Positions 60,489 to 64,000 of a stretch of 64,000 nucleotides of DNA are shown here, piece by piece. Origin of the DNA: an uncultured Lachnospiraceae bacterium (GTDB lineage: Bacteria; Bacillota; Clostridia; Lachnospirales; Lachnospiraceae); assembly GCA_910586025.1 (NCBI GenBank), contig CAJUIO010000006.1, positions 1 to 64,000 on the forward strand, written 5' to 3'. Numbering within the stretch: the first letter of the stretch is position 1; each line of letters begins with the position of its first letter. The notes below the pieces were generated by a model. The model saw only the letters and a list, made by a program, of their open reading frames with translations. It made no database searches and was not told the origin of the DNA. A program made the translations under genes and the position numbers.

Positions 60489-60512
60489 ACTTTAGGGCAG
60501 AGGGAGGCCGCA

Positions 60513-61484
60513 ATGGGAATCTGTAGTGAAAAGGGAAAAATAATTATAGAAAATGTGGAGAGGGTTATCGTGGGAAAGCGGGAGACGGTTACGCTTCTGC
60601 TTACCGCGCTCTTGGCAAGGGGACACGTGCTTCTCGAGGATATGCCCGGGAGCGGAAAGACTAAGCTCTCAAAGGCGCTGGCGAGATCTCTGAATGCGGG
60701 GTTTTCCAGGATTCAGTTTACGCCGGATCTCCTTCCGAGCGATGTTACCGGGATGAATGTGTTTAACAGGAAAAGCAATGAGTTTGATCTCAGGAAGGGG
60801 CCTGTCTTTACCAATATTCTTCTGGCGGATGAGATCAACAGAGCCACCCCGAGGACGCAGGCGGGGCTTTTGGAGTGCATGGAGGAGAGGCAGGTGACTA
60901 TTGACGGGGTCAGCTATCCTCTCGAGGAGCCTTTTTTTGTGGCGGCCACTCAGAATCCCATCGAGACGGCGGGAACCTTTCCGCTTCCCGAGGCGCAGCT
61001 TGACCGGTTTATGATGAAGCTTTCCCTGGGAGGGCTTTCAGAGCAGGAGGAGAAGGCCGTGCTTGACCGGTTTGGAGAGAGAGATCCCTATCTCGATCTG
61101 CGCAGCGTGGTTACAGGGGAGGAGCTGATGCTGATGCAGAAGGAGGCGGAAGGGATATTCGTGTGCGATGCCCTGAAACGGTATATGGTGGAGATTGCCA
61201 GGGCTACCAGATCGAGGGAGAGAGTGATTGCGGGAGTCAGCACCAGGGGAGTCCTCGCCCTCATGTGCGCTTCCAGAGCTTATGCGGCACTTAGCGGAAG
61301 GGATTACTGCATTCCCGATGATATCAAGAAGCTTGCGGTACCCGTGTTTGCGCACAGGCTGGTGCTTTCCTACGGCCTGGCGGGAGGCTCCGGCGGCTAT
61401 CAGAAAAAGGATGCGGCCGGCGAAATCATAAGGGAGATTCTGAAAGCGGTTCCGGCACCTACGGAGGATTTTTCAAAGCTATGA
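60513..61484 (+). CDS. MoxR-family AAA ATPase
   Basis: A 323-residue AAA+ ATPase of the MoxR group: ENVERVIVGKRETVTLLLTA, Walker A EDMPGSGKTKLSKALA near 45, FTPDLLPSDVTGM, Walker B NILLADEINRATPRTQAGLL, LECMEERQVTIDGVSYPL, AATQNPIETAGTFPLPEAQL. MoxR proteins act as chaperones for metal or membrane complexes and usually sit beside DUF58 proteins. ATG 60513 is chosen since AGAGGGAGG is five bases upstream and the in-frame ATG at 60468 lies inside a terminator stem. Overlaps the next gene. Confidence 0.92.
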   Translation: MGICSEKGKIIIENVERVIVGKRETVTLLLTALLARGHVLLEDMPGSGKTKLSKALARSLNAGFSRIQFTPDLLPSDVTGMNVFNRKSNEFDLRKGPVFTNILLADEINRATPRTQAGLLECMEERQVTIDGVSYPLEEPFFVAATQNPIETAGTFPLPEAQLDRFMMKLSLGGLSEQEEKAVLDRFGERDPYLDLRSVVTGEELMLMQKEAEGIFVCDALKRYMVEIARATRSRERVIAGVSTRGVLALMCASRAYAALSGRDYCIPDDIKKLAVPVFAHRLVLSYGLAGGSGGYQKKDAAGEIIREILKAVPAPTEDFSKL

Positions 61485-62599
61485 TTCTGCTATTTATCGC
61501 ACTTTTTGCGGCGGCGCTGTTCTGGCTGCAGAAATATCTTTACAGAAGGTTCTGGAGTCTGGGAATTGACGTGGAGCTTTCCTTTGAGGAGGAAATGGTG
61601 CAGGCCGGGGATCAGACCTCTCTTTTTGAGGAGGTTCAGAACGGGAAATGGCTTCCCATCCCGTCCCTGAAGGTAAAATTTCAGTGTTCCAGGAAGCTCA
61701 GGTTTCCGGATACGGACAACAGCGCCGTGACAGACCGGTATTACAGAAACGATCTGTTTTCCGTTATGCCCTTTCAGAAGATCACCAGGACGCACCGCAT
61801 CCAGTGTCCCCACAGAGGATATTTTGGAATATCCGGAATCGATCTTGTGAGCACGGATCTGTTTTTCACGGAGGAGATGCACGGCCATCTGAACAGCGAT
61901 ACCAGGATCTATGTGCTGCCGGAGCTGTACCGGTCGGCGCTTTTGCAGGATGCGATCCGCAAGATCAGCGGGGAGGTCGCCGTGCGGCGCTACGAGATCA
62001 CGGATCCCTTTACCCACAGGGGAATCCGGGAGTACGAGCCTTATGACGAGATGAAATCCATTAACTGGAAGGCCACGGCAAAGACCGGGGAGCTGAAGGT
62101 CAACATCAGGGAGCACACGGCCATGAAGGCTGTCAGGATATTCCTGAATCTTCAGGACAGAAATATCCTCAGGAGAGAGGAGCTTCTCGAGATGAGCATC
62201 AGTATCTGCGCCCGGCTTGCGGCGGAGCTGACAGGGAGCGGGGTTTTGGCCAGCGTGTATGCCAATGCCAGGGACTGTATCACGGACAGGATCCTCAGCC
62301 TTCAGGGGGCGGCGGGCCCCGGCGGCTTTGAGGATATCTGCAAATCGCTGGCAAGGCTCGACCTCTCAAAGGAGACGGAGGATTTTAATGAATGCTTTCA
62401 GGAAAGAATCTTCCGGGAGGAAGCGCTCTATACCGTCTTTATTTCTCCGGAACGCCATGAGGAATTCCAGGAGCTGCTTGCCGGATACAGGGAAAAAGAG
62501 GATTTCGCGTGGCTGTGTCCGGTAAAGGAGATGGAGGAGGGAGATATCAGAGAGGAGCTTGCAGGCAATATTGTGAAGATTTTGGAGGAAAAGGGTTGA
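61481..62599 (+). CDS. DUF58 family protein
   Basis: A 372-residue protein with an N-terminal hydrophobic helix (about 1-20), a beta-rich middle and a DUF58 (vWA-like) C-terminal part: PFTHRGIREYEPYDEMKSIN with WKATAKTGELKVNIREHTA. These proteins are regular partners of MoxR ATPases and thought to anchor assembly reactions at the membrane. ATG overlaps the MoxR stop (ATGA), and its own stop overlaps the next TTG start. Role by context. Confidence 0.86.
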   Translation: MILLFIALFAAALFWLQKYLYRRFWSLGIDVELSFEEEMVQAGDQTSLFEEVQNGKWLPIPSLKVKFQCSRKLRFPDTDNSAVTDRYYRNDLFSVMPFQKITRTHRIQCPHRGYFGISGIDLVSTDLFFTEEMHGHLNSDTRIYVLPELYRSALLQDAIRKISGEVAVRRYEITDPFTHRGIREYEPYDEMKSINWKATAKTGELKVNIREHTAMKAVRIFLNLQDRNILRREELLEMSISICARLAAELTGSGVLASVYANARDCITDRILSLQGAAGPGGFEDICKSLARLDLSKETEDFNECFQERIFREEALYTVFISPERHEEFQELLAGYREKEDFAWLCPVKEMEEGDIREELAGNIVKILEEKG

Positions 62600-63879
62600 G
62601 TCGCAGAATAGAGACAGCAGGCAATATCATAGCGGAAATATTGAACTATATGCCGCTTATTGCGCTGCAGGCAATTTTATTTCATGATATTGTAAATTGG
62701 CAGCCGGGCCTTTGGCACCTTCTGGTTCCGGTGTTTCTTCCGGTGCTCTTTTACCTGGTGCGGGAATTTTGCGGCAGCCGGATTCTTTTCTTTGGGATCC
62801 ATATTCTTGTCCCCTGGCTGTATGTGGTACTGTGGGGCAGAAACCTGCCGGAAAAGGTGATTTTCGGAGCTTCGGCCGCCTTTGTATCGATTCTGAGCAT
62901 TCACAGGCGTCTTTCCAGGGAGGGCATGGGAGGGGAGGTTATCATTCCCATTGCCGCTGCCGGAATGTTCTGTGCGCTCTATCTGCTGGATGCCTATCAA
63001 GCCCAGGGACAGAATGCGGAGTTTCTGACGGTTCTCATGATCTGCTATGCCCTGCTCTATTTTCTGTACCTCTATCTGATGCGCTTTCTGCAATATATGG
63101 ACGTGAACCACAGAACCACGGGGAATATTCCCATGAACAGGGCGTTTGGCACTTCCTTCGGCATGGTAGTTGGATTCCTGGGAATTTCAGCCGTAGCGAT
63201 CTGCCTTGGTGCGGACGGACGGCTCTTTGACATGCTCGGGGGCCTCATAAGAAAGGGGCTTTTGACAGCGCTTTCCTTCCTGGTTTCCCTTCTGCCAAGG
63301 GGAGGGGAGGAGGCACAGGAAATCATCACGCAGACGGCTCACAATGGCGGCGGTATGATGATGCTCATGGAGGAGGAGAGCGGGCCGACCTTCCTTTCAA
63401 AGCTTCTGGACGGGCTGTTCTTTCTGGTGAGTGCGGCCATCACGGCTGCAGCCTGCGGAGCGGTCATTCTGGCCTTCGTCCGCCTGGTGAACGCCGCCTT
63501 TGGGGGCAGGATAAAAAGAACTGCCAGGGAACAGGCTCAGGGAGAGGACAGAGTGGAGAAGATGGCCCGTCCCAGGAGGGAAAGAGAGAAAAAATCCGGG
63601 GAAATCGTATTCTTTGCCGCAAGAACGCCGCAGCAGATCATGCGCCGGCTGTATTATGTGTCTCTGAGACGGAAATATTATAGTAAGAGAGATGAAAAAG
63701 AGGAGAGGCTGGTCCGTTCGGGCACGGCGAGGGAGTGCTGCAAAGGGCTGTTTCGCGATAAGGAGAAGCCGGCAGAGGAATTTGCCCGGCTCTATGAGAG
63801 GGCCAGATATGGAAAGGAGTCCTGCACAAGAGAGGATGCAAAGCAGATGAAGCGCCTTTCGGGCGAACTTCTCAAATAG
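62596..63879 (+). CDS. multi-pass membrane protein of the MoxR/DUF58 cluster
   Basis: A 427-residue protein with about eight membrane helices in the first ~300 residues (around 17-32, 37-55, 60-78, 85-100, 112-130, 140-162, 190-210 and 275-300) and a basic, hydrophilic C-terminal tail (about 310-427) rich in Arg/Lys/Glu. This resembles the membrane partner usually encoded after MoxR-DUF58, but it lacks the transglutaminase domain such partners often have. TTG is the start: GGAGGA lies seven bases upstream and TTGA overlaps the DUF58 stop. Function unknown. Confidence 0.75.
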   Translation: MSRRIETAGNIIAEILNYMPLIALQAILFHDIVNWQPGLWHLLVPVFLPVLFYLVREFCGSRILFFGIHILVPWLYVVLWGRNLPEKVIFGASAAFVSILSIHRRLSREGMGGEVIIPIAAAGMFCALYLLDAYQAQGQNAEFLTVLMICYALLYFLYLYLMRFLQYMDVNHRTTGNIPMNRAFGTSFGMVVGFLGISAVAICLGADGRLFDMLGGLIRKGLLTALSFLVSLLPRGGEEAQEIITQTAHNGGGMMMLMEEESGPTFLSKLLDGLFFLVSAAITAAACGAVILAFVRLVNAAFGGRIKRTAREQAQGEDRVEKMARPRREREKKSGEIVFFAARTPQQIMRRLYYVSLRRKYYSKRDEKEERLVRSGTARECCKGLFRDKEKPAEEFARLYERARYGKESCTREDAKQMKRLSGELLK

Positions 63880-63924
63880 GAGCTGCATACTATAGTGGTA
63901 AAGAGAGAAGGAAGTTTTGCCGCA

Positions 63925-64000
63925 ATGTATGAACAGAGAATTCTGCCTTTTTATATGACCTATCCGCTCCCCATGTATTATCAGGAGGAGGACTCCATTA
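63925..64000 (+). CDS. start of a gene cut by the window edge
   Basis: Only the first ~25 codons are visible: MYEQRILPFYMTYPLPMYYQ then EEDSI. It is rich in Tyr, Pro and Met, with no clear family. The ATG has a poor ribosome site; GTG at 63895 is in frame with AGGAG further upstream. It may belong to a spore-coat-like or Lachnospiraceae-specific family. Coding is supported by the open frame only. Confidence 0.45.
   Translation, partial: MYEQRILPFYMTYPLPMYYQEEDSI

Overview
The window reads as a chromosomal segment of an anaerobic, moderate-GC Firmicute, most likely a Lachnospiraceae (Clostridium cluster XIVa) gut-type bacterium. The support is the pyruvate formate-lyase fermentation locus, a Na+-type F1Fo ATP synthase, strong AGGAGG ribosome sites, sigma-A promoters, the rpsF-ssb-rpsR-gdpP-rplI-dnaB order, MecA, DegV and CwlD/SleB-type wall enzymes. 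I saw no tRNA, rRNA, CRISPR array or IS transposase. The family assignment is an inference from gene content.

Layout. 0-8.3 kb: an EndoQ-like PHP nuclease fused to a UvrD helicase, then a BceRS/BceAB-type peptide-sensing two-component system and ABC transporter, interrupted by a ~300 bp long inverted repeat. 8.4-15.5 kb: a carbohydrate uptake operon (two permeases, a CE15-like esterase, a lipoprotein binding protein, a membrane AraC regulator). 15.6-19.6 kb: a YdcF protein, an internally deleted prolyl-tRNA editing protein, an AAA/PD-(D/E)XK protein, a sirtuin and DUF951. 19.7-26 kb: the ribosomal/replication cluster and a MerR regulator. 26-31 kb: ferredoxin, pflA, a small membrane protein/XRE pair, and a three-piece pyruvate formate-lyase operon. 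31-36.7 kb: TetR with operators, an MMPL exporter and a repeat-rich lipoprotein. 36.7-43.1 kb: DUF1858, a Na+/H+ antiporter, mecA, a candidate structured RNA, an orphan small protein, a GH18 protein and a CwlD-like amidase. 43.1-48.8 kb: a three-gene phosphorelay that includes a hybrid kinase fused to DegV. 49-53 kb: sua5, rpiB, upp, a SleB-type hydrolase, DUF402. 53-60.5 kb: complete ATP synthase operon. 60.5-64 kb: MoxR, DUF58 and a membrane protein, then a gene cut by the window edge.

The most unusual signal is the pfl operon. The 679-aa enzyme body lacks its C-terminal glycyl-radical domain, which is encoded as a separate 79-aa protein; together they make 758 aa, close to an intact enzyme. 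Between them lies a 67-aa protein that matches the first ~28 residues of the radical domain but then diverges into a cysteine-containing tail without the radical glycine. The genes look co-transcribed and each has a strong ribosome site, so this seems to be a working three-part glycyl radical enzyme rather than a frameshift. Other items worth attention are the kinase-DegV fusion, the EndoQ-UvrD fusion, the long inverted repeat at 5.2 kb and the candidate RNA at 39.8 kb.
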